Assembly (NCBI GenBank): GCA_964613725.1
Contig: CAZTJY010000002.1
Span: forward strand, 3,401-67,400
Source of the DNA: Parapedobacter sp964613725
Lineage (GTDB): Bacteria; Bacteroidota; Bacteroidia; Sphingobacteriales; Sphingobacteriaceae
Direction: 5' to 3'
DNA: 64,000 nt
In this document: positions 9,446-17,929 of the stretch, piece by piece
Position numbering within the stretch: the first letter of the stretch is position 1
Layout of the letters: each line of letters opens with the position of its first letter
The notes under the pieces: model-generated
Database searches by the model: none
What the model was told of the DNA's origin: nothing
The model's input: only the letters and a program-made list of their open reading frames with translations
Translations under genes and position numbers: made by a program

Positions 9446-11611
9446 ATGAATAAAAACTGGTATCTTATCCTTCTGCTCCTGTGGGTGTTCCCGGCTTCAG
9501 GCCAGGAACTGGTCTCCCCTGCTGGCCACCTCAAGGCCTATTTTTCCTTATCGGACCAGGGCGAACCCACGTACCGGCTGGAATACAAAGGACAAGTCGT
9601 CATTAAACCGAGCAGGCTGGGGCTGGAACTGACCGGGAATACGCAAAAGGTCGAATTCAGCGGGGAAGGCGAACCGGCAGGCGAGCAGGTCATCCACTCG
9701 TTGCATGACGGGTTCAGCCTGGTTGACCATCAGCGGTCGGCGTTTGATGAAACGTGGCAACCGGTGTGGGGCGAAACCAACACGATCCGCAACCAATACA
9801 ACGAACTGGCGGTAACCCTTGAACAAGCGGATACGGAGCGGCGGTTGGTGATACGTTTCCGGCTATTTGACGATGGGCTGGGCTTCCGTTACGAGTTTCC
9901 GGCACAACGAAATCTCACCTATTTCGTCATCAACGAAGAAAAGACCGAATTTGCGATGACGGGCGACCACACCGCCTTCTGGATTCCGGGCGATTATGAC
10001 ACCCAGGAATACGACTACACGGAATCGCGTCTCTCCGAAATCCGGGGGCTTATGAAACAAGCCATCACGCCCAACGCATCGCAAACGCCATTTTCGCCCA
10101 CAGGCGTACAAACAGCGCTTTTGCTGAAAACCGATGCGGGACTATACATCAACATCCACGAAGCTGCCCTGATGAATTACGCCTGCATGCACCTGAACCT
10201 TGACGACAAGGCATTCGTTTTCCAATCGTGGCTTACGCCCGATGCCAACGGTACGAAAGGCAATTTGCAGGCTCCGGCAACTTCGCCCTGGCGGACGGTC
10301 ATCGTGAGCGACGACGCGCGCGACATACTGGCTTCCAACCTCACGCTGAACCTGAACGAACCGTCTAAGATCGCCGATCCGTCGTGGATTAAGCCAACCA
10401 AATACGTAGGCGTCTGGTGGGAGATGATCACCGGCAAGCGCGAATGGTCGTACACCTACGATCTGCCCAGTGTGCACCTGGGTGTGACCGATTATTCGGA
10501 AGTGAAACCGCATGGAAAACACGGGGCAACCACGGAGAATGTGAAGCGTTACATCGACTTTGCGGCGCAACATGGCTTTGACGGGGTGCTCGTTGAAGGC
10601 TGGAACATCGGTTGGGAAGACTGGTTTGGCAATGCGAAAGACGATGTCTTTGATTTCGTAACGCCCTACCCGGATTTTGACCTCGTTGGCATCCGGGAAT
10701 ATGCCAAGAGCAAGGGGGTAAAAATAATCATGCATCACGAGACATCGGCTTCGGTCAGGAACTACGAGCGCCACCTCGATACGGCCTATCGCTTCATGAA
10801 GGAACACGGCTATGATGCGGTGAAGAGCGGGTATGTGGGCAACATTATCCCCAGAGGCGAATACCACTACAGCCAATGGATCAATAACCACTACCTGTAT
10901 GCCGTAAAAAAAGCTGCCCAATACCGTATTATGGTCAATGCACACGAAGCGGTCCGGCCAACGGGACTGAGCCGTACCTGGCCCAACCTGATAGCCAGCG
11001 AGTCTGCGCGCGGCACGGAATATCAAGCATTCGGCGGCAGCAAGGCCAACCACGTTACGGTGTTGCCTTTTACCCGGCTGATCGGTGGGCCGATGGATTT
11101 CACGCCAGGGATTTTCGAAATGGATATCAAAAAGCTGAATCCGAACAACACGTCGCATGTAAATGCTACCCTGGCCAACCAATTAGCACTTTACGTGACG
11201 ATGTACAGCCCATTGCAGATGGCGGCCGATCTGCCCGAAAACTACGAACGCTTCATGGATGCATTTCAGTTTATCAAAGATGTGGCCGTGGACTGGGATG
11301 ACAGCCAATACCTGGAGGCGGAGCCGGGGCAATATGTCACTGTCGCCCGGAAGGCAAAGGGAAGCAGTTCGTGGTTTGTGGGTAACGTGAGCGGCGAACA
11401 GGGCCATACCTCACGGTTCGATTTCAGCTTTTTAGACCCAGGTAAAATCTATACGGCAACGCTTTACGCAGACGCGCCGGATGCACATTACAAAACCAAT
11501 CCACAAGCGTATACCATCCGCACATTCCTTGTCGACCACGACGCTACATTCGAGCAGTGGGCCGCGCCGGGCGGCGGATTTGCGATCAGCATCGTGGAGC
11601 AGGCGAGATAA
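9446..11611 (+). CDS. GH97 alpha-glucosidase, SusB-like inverting type
   Basis: The product is a 721-residue secreted protein (signal ending ASGQ) that follows SusB closely. It has an N-terminal beta-sandwich to about 290, a catalytic barrel to about 620 and a C-terminal sheet. The glutamates that define the inverting GH97a group in SusB (E439, E508, E526, E532) line up with E432 (HHE), E501 (NAHE), E519 (SES) and E525 (TEYQAF), a constant offset of 7. The enzyme should therefore be an inverting alpha-glucosidase rather than a retaining alpha-galactosidase. It is the last gene of the dextran locus, 10 bp after GH31. No convincing terminator was seen downstream. Confidence 0.94.
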   Translation: MNKNWYLILLLLWVFPASGQELVSPAGHLKAYFSLSDQGEPTYRLEYKGQVVIKPSRLGLELTGNTQKVEFSGEGEPAGEQVIHSLHDGFSLVDHQRSAFDETWQPVWGETNTIRNQYNELAVTLEQADTERRLVIRFRLFDDGLGFRYEFPAQRNLTYFVINEEKTEFAMTGDHTAFWIPGDYDTQEYDYTESRLSEIRGLMKQAITPNASQTPFSPTGVQTALLLKTDAGLYINIHEAALMNYACMHLNLDDKAFVFQSWLTPDANGTKGNLQAPATSPWRTVIVSDDARDILASNLTLNLNEPSKIADPSWIKPTKYVGVWWEMITGKREWSYTYDLPSVHLGVTDYSEVKPHGKHGATTENVKRYIDFAAQHGFDGVLVEGWNIGWEDWFGNAKDDVFDFVTPYPDFDLVGIREYAKSKGVKIIMHHETSASVRNYERHLDTAYRFMKEHGYDAVKSGYVGNIIPRGEYHYSQWINNHYLYAVKKAAQYRIMVNAHEAVRPTGLSRTWPNLIASESARGTEYQAFGGSKANHVTVLPFTRLIGGPMDFTPGIFEMDIKKLNPNNTSHVNATLANQLALYVTMYSPLQMAADLPENYERFMDAFQFIKDVAVDWDDSQYLEAEPGQYVTVARKAKGSSSWFVGNVSGEQGHTSRFDFSFLDPGKIYTATLYADAPDAHYKTNPQAYTIRTFLVDHDATFEQWAAPGGGFAISIVEQAR

Positions 11612-11735
11612 CGCAAGCGTGTCGTTTTTCCTGATTGCCTTGGGCCGGTAACTGCAAGTACCTCTATATTTTCAGCATAATATTATCGATCGGTCAGGTG
11701 CTTCACACGAGTAAATGGCTGGGTGAACAGTGCAT

Positions 11736-12215
11736 TCACCAATAGTTCAGGGCGACTGATACCGTCGCTTCTTTTGCAGCAATGATATCATTGATTTTGA
11801 TGTACGTAAGGTTTGCCGTCACCTCTACTGTTTTCAGCATGAACAGCAGCCAGCTTTTCCAGTCGCCTCTTTGGGACACCCCGGTCAATCCGGCATAATA
11901 ATCCTCTTTGTTTTCCATGATATACCGGCTCATAAATAGAATCGGATAGTCAAGCAGGCCTTCTGTGTCAGAAAATGAATATTGAAGATACGTCCGGTGC
12001 GTCCGTTCCCACCTCTGAACGGATGTATGGCCTCAAACTGGAAATGTGCTATCGCCATTTTCAGCAGTGCGTTCCTCCCTGCTTGATATAGACCTGGCTA
12101 ACGATACGGTATACCCTCACAAAATAGTCCAGATCAAAAGTGTTTCCGTCACGAAGATACTCGTACCCGTCGCATAGGGCTCGCTATAGTTCAAAATCTC
12201 TTTGCAGGGCCTTGC
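11736..12215 (-). pseudogene. Decayed Fic/DOC-family gene
   Basis: Fic proteins transfer AMP to target proteins. Read on the minus strand, pieces of one Fic protein lie in order but in different frames: EILNYSEP and GYEYLRDGN..LDYFVRVYRI (about 12215-12075), LLKMAIAHFQFEAIHPF running into the catalytic GGNGRTGR (about 12070-11995), and finally GLLDYPILFMSRYIMENKEDYY up to a stop at 11736. At least two one-base shifts are needed, one of them at CAGAAGGCC near 11963. The segment that normally precedes LLKMAIAH looks deleted. The catalytic loop reads HPFRGGNGRTGR instead of the usual HPFxDGNGRxGR. I consider the gene dead. It sits in a low-gene-density remnant zone after the dextran locus. Confidence 0.75.
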
Positions 12216-12553
12216 AGTAATCGGTATCACCTTAAAATAGACGCACAATTAAGGCAAATTGCGTTGCACTGATTTTCCGAAAAATAGCCAAATAGCCAGT
12301 AGGCGAAGCGGCTTTTTGCGAGGCATATGCAGGCAAAGGCGGGAAACGCCTAACGGCCCACGGCCTCACCAAGCTCGATAAGGAAGCGCTGTATAATCCG
12401 GCACGTAAATTCTACCGCCGGCTAGGGCGGATGCGGACATTGGGCACGATGGACCCGACCCACTGCGGCGTAGCGGGCTTCAACAGGCGCGGCTGGCCGG
12501 ATGCGGGCGCAGCGGGTAGTAAGTTGATGCCGATAAGTATAACAAGAAGACAT
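12216..12553. other. Stretch without recognisable gene
   Basis: A plus-strand frame is open from about 12310 to 12661 (KRLTAHGLTKLDKEALYNP is part of it), but I recognise no family. It overlaps the small HTH gene on the other strand and has no convincing start. It may be a gene remnant. Confidence 0.3.
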
Positions 12554-12754
12554 TCACCTCCCGCTGCACGCCTTCAATACCACTTCCAGCGGGGTGCCCG
12601 AATACACGGAAAACTCTTCGTACGTGACCGCTTGATGATGTTTTTTACCAAGTTCCGCTAATATCTGTCGTCTATAGCGCTGCGCTTGGCGTAGGCATAC
12701 GCCTAGAATAATGCTTATTTCGTGTGCGTTTATCACAACGTTTGTGCTTTTCAT
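12554..12754 (-). CDS. Small helix-turn-helix protein, 66 residues
   Basis: The protein has the look of a compact DNA-binding domain: INAHEISIILGVCLRQAQRYRRQI resembles a helix-turn-helix in which RQAQRYRR would be the recognition helix, followed by a short YEEFSVYSGTP tail. Small proteins of this style occur near mobile or accessory regions in Sphingobacteriaceae, but I cannot name a family. It lies next to the decayed Fic gene with no partner gene on its strand. It could be a leftover excisionase or regulator of a lost element. The coding call rests on composition and an intact frame only. Confidence 0.55.
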   Translation of the reverse strand: MKSTNVVINAHEISIILGVCLRQAQRYRRQILAELGKKHHQAVTYEEFSVYSGTPLEVVLKACSGR

Positions 12755-12771
12755 CGTTTGAAAGATTTAGG

Positions 12772-12792
12772 CCCTGACGAAAAAAGTCAGGG
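12772..12792. other. Perfect 7-bp inverted repeat (hairpin)
   Basis: CCCTGAC and GTCAGGG are separated by seven bases, 18 bp upstream of the small HTH gene start. There is no T run on either side, so it looks more like an operator or leader hairpin than a terminator. Confidence 0.4.
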
Positions 12793-13136
12793 GTAATCGG
12801 GGTGTTCTTCTAAAACAAACACACCTAAGTACCAACGCACATGTGCAAGGCAGATGATTGCTTGTTCGGGCGGAAATTGCCCGATCTTCAGTAAATGGCG
12901 GCTATTATGTGAAAGGAAAGCTAAAAAATGCAAAACTGCCACTCAAGCATCCGAAGTGGCCGCACGGATTTGGGGGTATTGCGAGTCGGTAACGGGCGTG
13001 TAAAATGTCTTAACCGAAACCGTTAAGGATATGGCATTATCTTCGCAAAATTCAAGCGGGCTGGAGCAGTCAACACTGGTAGTGTTGAAATCACTGGGTG
13101 GACAAGCTAGAAGATAAAAAACCTTGGTTATGCCGG
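12793..13136. other. Intergenic stretch, nothing recognised
   Basis: No plausible coding frame, RNA or clear repeat was seen in this 344-bp region between two small minus-strand genes. Confidence 0.4.
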
Positions 13137-13364
13137 TTAATCATCGTCATCCAGGTTACCCGCGGCCGTGCCTGCCAGATCGCCGCCTTCATGATCGGCT
13201 TCCTCAGGGTCGTCTGTTTCGCGGATGCTCGCGTCTGCGTCATCCGAATCGTCATATTGCTGCTGCCGGTCAAAGGCCTCATGGGCCGCGCGCTCGTTTT
13301 CAGCAATTCCCTTTTCTCGTTTTTCCAAATCAACAGGGAGCTGTTGTTTATTGTCGTTTACCAT
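13137..13364 (-). CDS. Small, very acidic hypothetical protein (75 residues)
   Basis: The reading frame begins with ATG 13364 and is preceded by a full AGGAGG Shine-Dalgarno sequence (plus-strand 13373-13378) nine bases upstream. This is unusual in Bacteroidota and strongly supports translation. The first half is charged and probably helical (LEKREKGIAENERAAHEAF). The second half is an Asp/Glu-rich, probably disordered tail ending NLDDDD. No signal peptide or membrane segment is present, so it should be cytoplasmic. Function is unknown; acidic tails of this type occur in nucleic-acid mimics and small chaperone-like proteins, but nothing in the sequence decides between these. Confidence 0.65.
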   Translation of the reverse strand: MVNDNKQQLPVDLEKREKGIAENERAAHEAFDRQQQYDDSDDADASIRETDDPEEADHEGGDLAGTAAGNLDDDD

Positions 13365-13411
13365 CTTTTAATCCTCCTTTTTTTGCCAACAAGGCCCTAA
13401 GGGAAATGTTT

Positions 13412-13430
13412 GGAACGGACCAGCCGTTCC
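13412..13430 (-). terminator. Hairpin downstream of the beta-helix lipoprotein gene
   Basis: GGAACGG and CCGTTCC form a perfect 7-bp stem with a 5-base loop, 31 bp beyond the stop of the 13461-14573 gene on the minus strand. The following bases contain no T run, so it is a weak terminator candidate. Confidence 0.4.
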
Positions 13431-13460
13431 GTGATTTTCCCAGCGATTTCCCGCAAACCC

Positions 13461-14573
13461 CTAATTGGCAGCATATAAGATATTGAGCCCTTGCACCCAG
13501 TGCATGCCGGTCCCTCCGTCGGTATACCGGAAACCTGCCCAATCGCCCTCCGCAGGTACGGTAGCACTTCCATCACCGTTGGTATCTCCACCGTGTTCGT
13601 CATCCTTATAAGAGGTCAAAACGGCTGTGGGGTCTAAGTGGATATTACCGTTGTAAGACTGAAGCCCCCCACCCGGACTTGCGAACTTCACAATCACATT
13701 GGAATGGATGTGGATCGTTCCTGTCCGATGGAGCTGCATCACGCTGACATAGTCTGCGACATAGGGTACTTCTGTGTTGTGCCAGTTCACCGTCAGGTTG
13801 CTGCCATCCGTATTTAGGTTTATGTAAATGCCGTTGTGTGTATTGGCTATCGAAGGATTTTCCGGGTCGTGGAAGACATTGCTCGGGTCCAATTCATAGA
13901 AGGCATCAAAGTAGATGGGTCTCCCATTGTCGTACAAGGCATTATTGGTAAACTTGCTGACACCCGCATCTTTCATAGCCGTCGTGCCGTAGAAGGCATA
14001 AGACGAGGAACCCGGCTGATATAACGTATGCGCGATTCGGCAATGGTCGAATGTAAAGGCGACAGATTGCGGCCAGTCAATGTGTACGGCGCTATGCGAT
14101 CCTCCACTGTTCTGACCGGCATAGAAAATATCGACATACTTAAAAATTGAACCCGTTGTTCCGTGGAGGTCTATTGCAATCCAATCGCCTTTTTCGGGTC
14201 CGGTCGCACTTTTGTTGCCATTCGTATCTCCACAGTAACCGTCGTCGTGCAGCGAAGTGAAGACAATGCGTTTGTCTGCCGTCCCTTCTGCGATGATTTT
14301 GCCTGCTTCAAAAATGCTGATCCGGGCATCCCGTACTTTGACCACCACGCCCGGCTCTATGGTCAGCACCGACTCCACCCTTAAATCGGAACCGTCAATA
14401 ACGTAGACCGCGCCATCTTGCCAAACGGTGGGCTCGTTAATCGTTCCAGATACCTCAATGGTGTTGCATGGGGTAACCTCGGGCTCAGGGTTGATGTCGC
14501 CGTCTTTGGTACAGCCTGTCAGGGCAGCTGCTGCCCACAATATGACCATTGTTTTTCTGATTGTTGTTTCCAT
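13461..14573 (-). CDS. Secreted lipoprotein, probable parallel beta-helix
   Basis: The product is 370 residues with a lipoprotein signal (AALTGC, Cys near 21). After a short Pro/Glu linker, the chain consists of short hydrophobic strands separated by turns, as expected for a right-handed beta-helix (VESVLTIEPGVVVKV, IIAEGTADKRIVFTSL). Two copies of a distinctive loop occur: DDGYCGDTNGNKSAT (about 110-124) and DDEHGGDTNGDGSAT (about 331-345). Each is followed by a GDW motif, and each is rich in Asp/Asn as in calcium-binding turns. It is probably a surface-anchored carbohydrate- or ligand-binding protein; no catalytic residues are evident. It is transcribed divergently from a two-component system that may control it. 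Confidence 0.8.
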   Translation of the reverse strand: METTIRKTMVILWAAAALTGCTKDGDINPEPEVTPCNTIEVSGTINEPTVWQDGAVYVIDGSDLRVESVLTIEPGVVVKVRDARISIFEAGKIIAEGTADKRIVFTSLHDDGYCGDTNGNKSATGPEKGDWIAIDLHGTTGSIFKYVDIFYAGQNSGGSHSAVHIDWPQSVAFTFDHCRIAHTLYQPGSSSYAFYGTTAMKDAGVSKFTNNALYDNGRPIYFDAFYELDPSNVFHDPENPSIANTHNGIYINLNTDGSNLTVNWHNTEVPYVADYVSVMQLHRTGTIHIHSNVIVKFASPGGGLQSYNGNIHLDPTAVLTSYKDDEHGGDTNGDGSATVPAEGDWAGFRYTDGGTGMHWVQGLNILYAAN

Positions 14574-14642
14574 TTTGTTACTTTTATCGTTTTACTTTTT
14601 TACACATGCCTATGGAGCGCACTGCCGCTCGTATGATGAAAG

Positions 14643-14650
14643 CAAAGGTA
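14643..14650 (-). promoter_or_regulatory. -7 element of the beta-helix lipoprotein gene
   Basis: On the minus strand this reads TACCTTTG, a perfect match to the Bacteroidota TAnnTTTG element. It lies about 70 bp before the ATG at 14573. Confidence 0.6.
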
Positions 14651-14674
14651 TAGCAGCTGGATTTCCGCCAATAC

Positions 14675-14687
14675 CCCCCAAAGGGGG
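14675..14687. promoter_or_regulatory. CCCCC-AAA-GGGGG palindrome between divergent promoters
   Basis: A 5-bp perfect inverted repeat lies exactly between the two opposed promoter elements (14643-14650 and 14690-14718). It is a natural candidate operator for the NarL-type regulator encoded by the divergent operon. This is inference from position and symmetry. Confidence 0.35.
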
Positions 14688-14689
14688 TT

Positions 14690-14718
14690 TTTGTAGGGAG
14701 GCGATTCCGGTACCTTTG
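14690..14718 (+). promoter_or_regulatory. Promoter of the TPR histidine kinase operon
   Basis: TTTG at 14690-14693 and TACCTTTG at 14711-14718 are spaced 17 bp apart, close to the Bacteroidota -33/-7 layout. The ATG follows at 14757. Confidence 0.6.
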
Positions 14719-14756
14719 CCTTGAACCGTTGAACTATAACTCAGTTAGCGATCAGG

Positions 14757-16700
14757 ATGGAAAATGACCTACTTAGAGAAATTCGACAAACGCTCCGCGT
14801 GTGGCTGCACCTGTTGGGAGCGCTCGTGCCGATGGTGAGCTTCGGACAGGACCTCGATTCGCTGGAGCACGTACTGACTACCGGCAACCTGACGGATGCG
14901 GAAAAAATCAGGATTCTGGATGATCTCAATTGGTTCTACCATAGTGTTGACGCGGACCGGTCCATCGCTTTTGGGAAACAAGGATTGGCACTTGCCAAAA
15001 AAGCCAACGACGAAAAAATGGTTGGCACCTTCCTTAAAAATATCGGCATTGCCTATTATATGGACGGCATCCACGATACGGCAATGGTTTATTTTGAGCA
15101 AGCCATACCCATAGCGGAAAAACTGGGCGAGTACCGGATGATGGTTTCGATCTATAATGCTTATGGCAACATGTATAGGGTGCAAAGCCTGTATGAGAAG
15201 TCTATCAAGAGTTACGTAAATGCCGCCAAATTGCTCGAAGCCCACAAAGACTCGAACGGCCTTGCGTTGCTTTATTCAAATATCGGTGCCGTGTACCAAG
15301 TGATGATTAATTACGAACAGGCACTGATTTACTTTAAAAAAGCCGAACAACTAGCCATAGAAACCGACGACGAGATGGGCCTTGCTAGTATTTATATTCC
15401 GTTAAGTGATATCGGCCTTTACCAAGGCAAGCCAAAGGAAGCGTCTATCGATTATGCTGAAAAAGCCATCCGAATCTACCAACGTCATGGCGACAAATTC
15501 GCTGAAAACATCGCTTTGCAGACCTTGGCTAAAGTGTATTACTATCACGATGACGGGATCAAGGCTGAACCCATCGGCAGAAAAGCACTTGAACAAGCAA
15601 AGGAACTGGGTTTTCCAAAACCCCTTGCGGAGGCGCTTATTCTTCTGTCTAACATCCACCTTCGCCAAAAACAATATGCCCGCGCTATTGAAATGGCAAC
15701 GGAGGCGTTAGCGACCGATTCGACAGATATCAACATTACGGGAAATGTCTACGCAAACCTCATCCAAGCCAACGCTTACCTTGGGAAACCCGACCTCGCG
15801 GAAAAATATTTAGAACGCTATCGCGACGCCCTGCATGCCTACACCACCGAGTCGTTCCAAAATTCACTGTCGGCGATGGAGGTAAAATATGAAACCGAAA
15901 AAAAAGAACTACAGATAGCTGCACTGGAAAAACAAGGTCAACTTTATGGCTGGCTGGGCATTGCGGGGGGCATAATTTTACTGATTGCCTTAGCCTTTGC
16001 GTTTATACGTTACCGCCTGGCGGTGAGCCGCCGTAAACTTGCCGAACAAGAGACCCAACGGTTGGAGCGGGAAAAGCAATTGGTGGCGGTACAGGCCACG
16101 CTCGATGGCGAAGCTGCCGAGCGTACGCGCCTTGCCAAAGACCTGCACGACGGACTGGGTGGGATGCTCTCGGCAGTGAAGATGAACTTGCCCCAGGTGA
16201 AAGGCGATGCCGTGCTGGAAACGGTGGATGTGTCGCGTTTCCAAACCGCCCTGGGGATGCTGGACAATTCCATCCAGGAACTCCGCCGCGTGGCACATCA
16301 CATGATGCCCGAATCGCTGCTGCGCTACGGGCTCAAAGTCTCGCTAGCCGATTTTTGTGCCGCTATCCCGACAACCGATTTCCATTATTTCGGCGATGAA
16401 GCGCGGCTACCCGGCAAAATGGAAATCATGGTTTACCGCTGTATCCACGAGCTGGTCAACAATGCGCTGAAACATGCGGAAGCGGATAACATCAACGTGC
16501 AATTGGTTCAAGAACCCGACCGGATATCCTTCACCGTACAGGACGATGGCAAAGGGTTTGACCCGCAAACGGCCGCCGAGGGGATGGGAATGCAGAACAT
16601 CCGACAGCGGGTGGCCGCATTTCAGGGTAAATTGGATGTCTTTTCCTCGGGGGAAGGAACCGAGGTACATGTGGAACTGGAACTGACCAAAAATGGATAA
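14757..16700 (+). CDS. TPR-containing sensor histidine kinase (HisKA_3 / NarX type)
   Basis: The 647-residue protein has an N-terminal signal/anchor, then tetratricopeptide repeats from about 40 to 370 (for example MVYFEQAIPIAEKLGEYRMM). One transmembrane helix follows (about 397-419, GIAGGIILLIALAFAFI), then a coiled coil and a HisKA_3 dimerisation domain. The phosphoacceptor is His464 in LAKDLHDGLGGML, and the HATPase domain shows NNALKHA and DDGKGFD. The TPR part should sit in the periplasm and sense a protein or peptide-like signal. The start of the response regulator overlaps its 3' end by 8 bp, so the two form a pair. This architecture is common in Bacteroidota, usually with unknown ligands. 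Confidence 0.93.
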   Translation: MENDLLREIRQTLRVWLHLLGALVPMVSFGQDLDSLEHVLTTGNLTDAEKIRILDDLNWFYHSVDADRSIAFGKQGLALAKKANDEKMVGTFLKNIGIAYYMDGIHDTAMVYFEQAIPIAEKLGEYRMMVSIYNAYGNMYRVQSLYEKSIKSYVNAAKLLEAHKDSNGLALLYSNIGAVYQVMINYEQALIYFKKAEQLAIETDDEMGLASIYIPLSDIGLYQGKPKEASIDYAEKAIRIYQRHGDKFAENIALQTLAKVYYYHDDGIKAEPIGRKALEQAKELGFPKPLAEALILLSNIHLRQKQYARAIEMATEALATDSTDINITGNVYANLIQANAYLGKPDLAEKYLERYRDALHAYTTESFQNSLSAMEVKYETEKKELQIAALEKQGQLYGWLGIAGGIILLIALAFAFIRYRLAVSRRKLAEQETQRLEREKQLVAVQATLDGEAAERTRLAKDLHDGLGGMLSAVKMNLPQVKGDAVLETVDVSRFQTALGMLDNSIQELRRVAHHMMPESLLRYGLKVSLADFCAAIPTTDFHYFGDEARLPGKMEIMVYRCIHELVNNALKHAEADNINVQLVQEPDRISFTVQDDGKGFDPQTAAEGMGMQNIRQRVAAFQGKLDVFSSGEGTEVHVELELTKNG

Positions 16701-17313
16701 AATGATTAACGTAGCCATTGTGGACGACCATAAGATTCTGACGGATGGATTGCGAACCCTCATCGAAGACTCGGGCATAGCTAACGTGGTCGGCGTAGCC
16801 CACAATGCGGCGGACTGCCGTAATGCCATCGGCTTTTGGAGACCGGATGTGTTGCTGCTTGATGTGGGCCTGCCCGATGTCAGCGGGGTAGATTTCTGTA
16901 AGGAACTCAAAGCGAACTTTCCTGATCTCCACATACTGGCGCTGACCACGCATAATGAGTACAGTGTGGTCCGGCAGATGTTAGAAAACGGTGCCCGGGG
17001 CTACTTGATCAAGAATGCCATGACAGAAGAAGTGCTGGCGGGAATACAGGCGGTCGCTAACGGGGAGATGTTCCTCTGCCACGAGGTCGATGTGATGATG
17101 AAGCGACCCCGGGAAACGCAGCTGTGGCTAAGCCAGCGTGAGCGCGAAATGTTGAAACTGGTGGCCGAGGGCTTCACCAACGCTGAAATAGCCGACCGCA
17201 TCTTTCTGAGCCACGAAACGATTAAAAGCTACCGCAAAAACCTGCTGCTGAAACTAAACGCCAAAAACACCGCCGCGCTAGTAAGGATAGCCATTGAGCA
17301 GAAGCTGATCTGA
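16693..17313 (+). CDS. NarL/FixJ-family response regulator
   Basis: The 206-residue regulator has a receiver domain with the acidic pocket DD (11-12) and the phosphorylated Asp57 (LLLDVGLPDVSG). The C-terminal LuxR-type helix-turn-helix reads REREMLKLVAEGFTNAEIADRI, with recognition helix SHETIKSYRKNLLLKL. It overlaps the kinase gene by 8 bp. The likely targets are its own operon and the divergent lipoprotein gene, which share an intergenic region with a short palindrome. Confidence 0.95.
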   Translation: MDKMINVAIVDDHKILTDGLRTLIEDSGIANVVGVAHNAADCRNAIGFWRPDVLLLDVGLPDVSGVDFCKELKANFPDLHILALTTHNEYSVVRQMLENGARGYLIKNAMTEEVLAGIQAVANGEMFLCHEVDVMMKRPRETQLWLSQREREMLKLVAEGFTNAEIADRIFLSHETIKSYRKNLLLKLNAKNTAALVRIAIEQKLI

Positions 17314-17427
17314 GAGGAATCATGCGGCGTAATCTGAAGCCCATCCCTGTTTTGCAAACGATATTCGGGGTTTGCATACAAGGTCTTGACGCATCTTAAC
17401 GAATTTTGAATAGTTAAAAATGGCAGC

Positions 17428-17565
17428 ATGATGGAAATTAAAAAAGTAGCATTAGGAAACCACGGTTTGGTTGTACCGAATATCGGTTTAGGTTGTATGG
17501 GCATGACAGGCTTTGAAGAGGGGCATGCCATTACAGTGCACCCTCCCGAAACTTTCCGTTTCTAA
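17428..17565 (+). pseudogene. 5' fragment of an aldo/keto reductase gene
   Basis: The 45-codon frame opens with VALGNHGLVVPNIGLGCMGM, the unmistakable N-terminus of aldo/keto reductases (NADPH-binding barrel, strand 1). The family sequence stops near residue 28-30. After that come unrelated residues and a stop, so about 90% of the gene is missing. The junction near base 17517 marks an old deletion or recombination. Confidence 0.75.
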
Positions 17566-17929
17566 AAAAGAGATGTGTACATACACATGCGATGATAACT
17601 GGCGGATGATCTTATTTTCCGATTGATACACGAGGGAATCAAGCGAACTGCCCAGTTCCGAGCGAAGCGATTGGATTGCTGCCCTTGAGGAAGTTGAAGG
17701 GATTCCACAAGCCATACCGTAAAAGGCCGTGGCGAGCGATATGTAATAAAGTGCGTTTTCATTTGCTATGCATTAACCCCAAGACCAATGAGTTCCTGGA
17801 GCAAATTTAAAGAACAATGCGGATACCCGCATCCGAAAACGGAATGTCTTCAACGAACCGGCGGAATCGGGCGTACCAGGTACGCAACCGCACGTCGGAC
17901 GGGGTGCCGGGGGCGGGTATGTTATCAAG
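17566..17929. other. Gene remnant zone without recognisable coding sequence
   Basis: Open frames on either strand are short and show no family resemblance. The in-frame continuation past the stop of the cupin gene (minus strand, 17929-17808) is open for 40 codons, but it has no start and no recognised motif. Confidence 0.35.

Noticed and set aside
12427..12661. Plus-strand frame with KRLTAHGLTKLDKEA, faintly like ribosomal protein S19e
   Set aside because: The similarity is a handful of residues, the rest does not fit, there is no start, and it overlaps a better minus-strand gene.
13098..13486. Plus-strand open frames over the small acidic gene
   Set aside because: The minus-strand gene has an AGGAGG site and a sensible composition; the plus-strand frames have neither.
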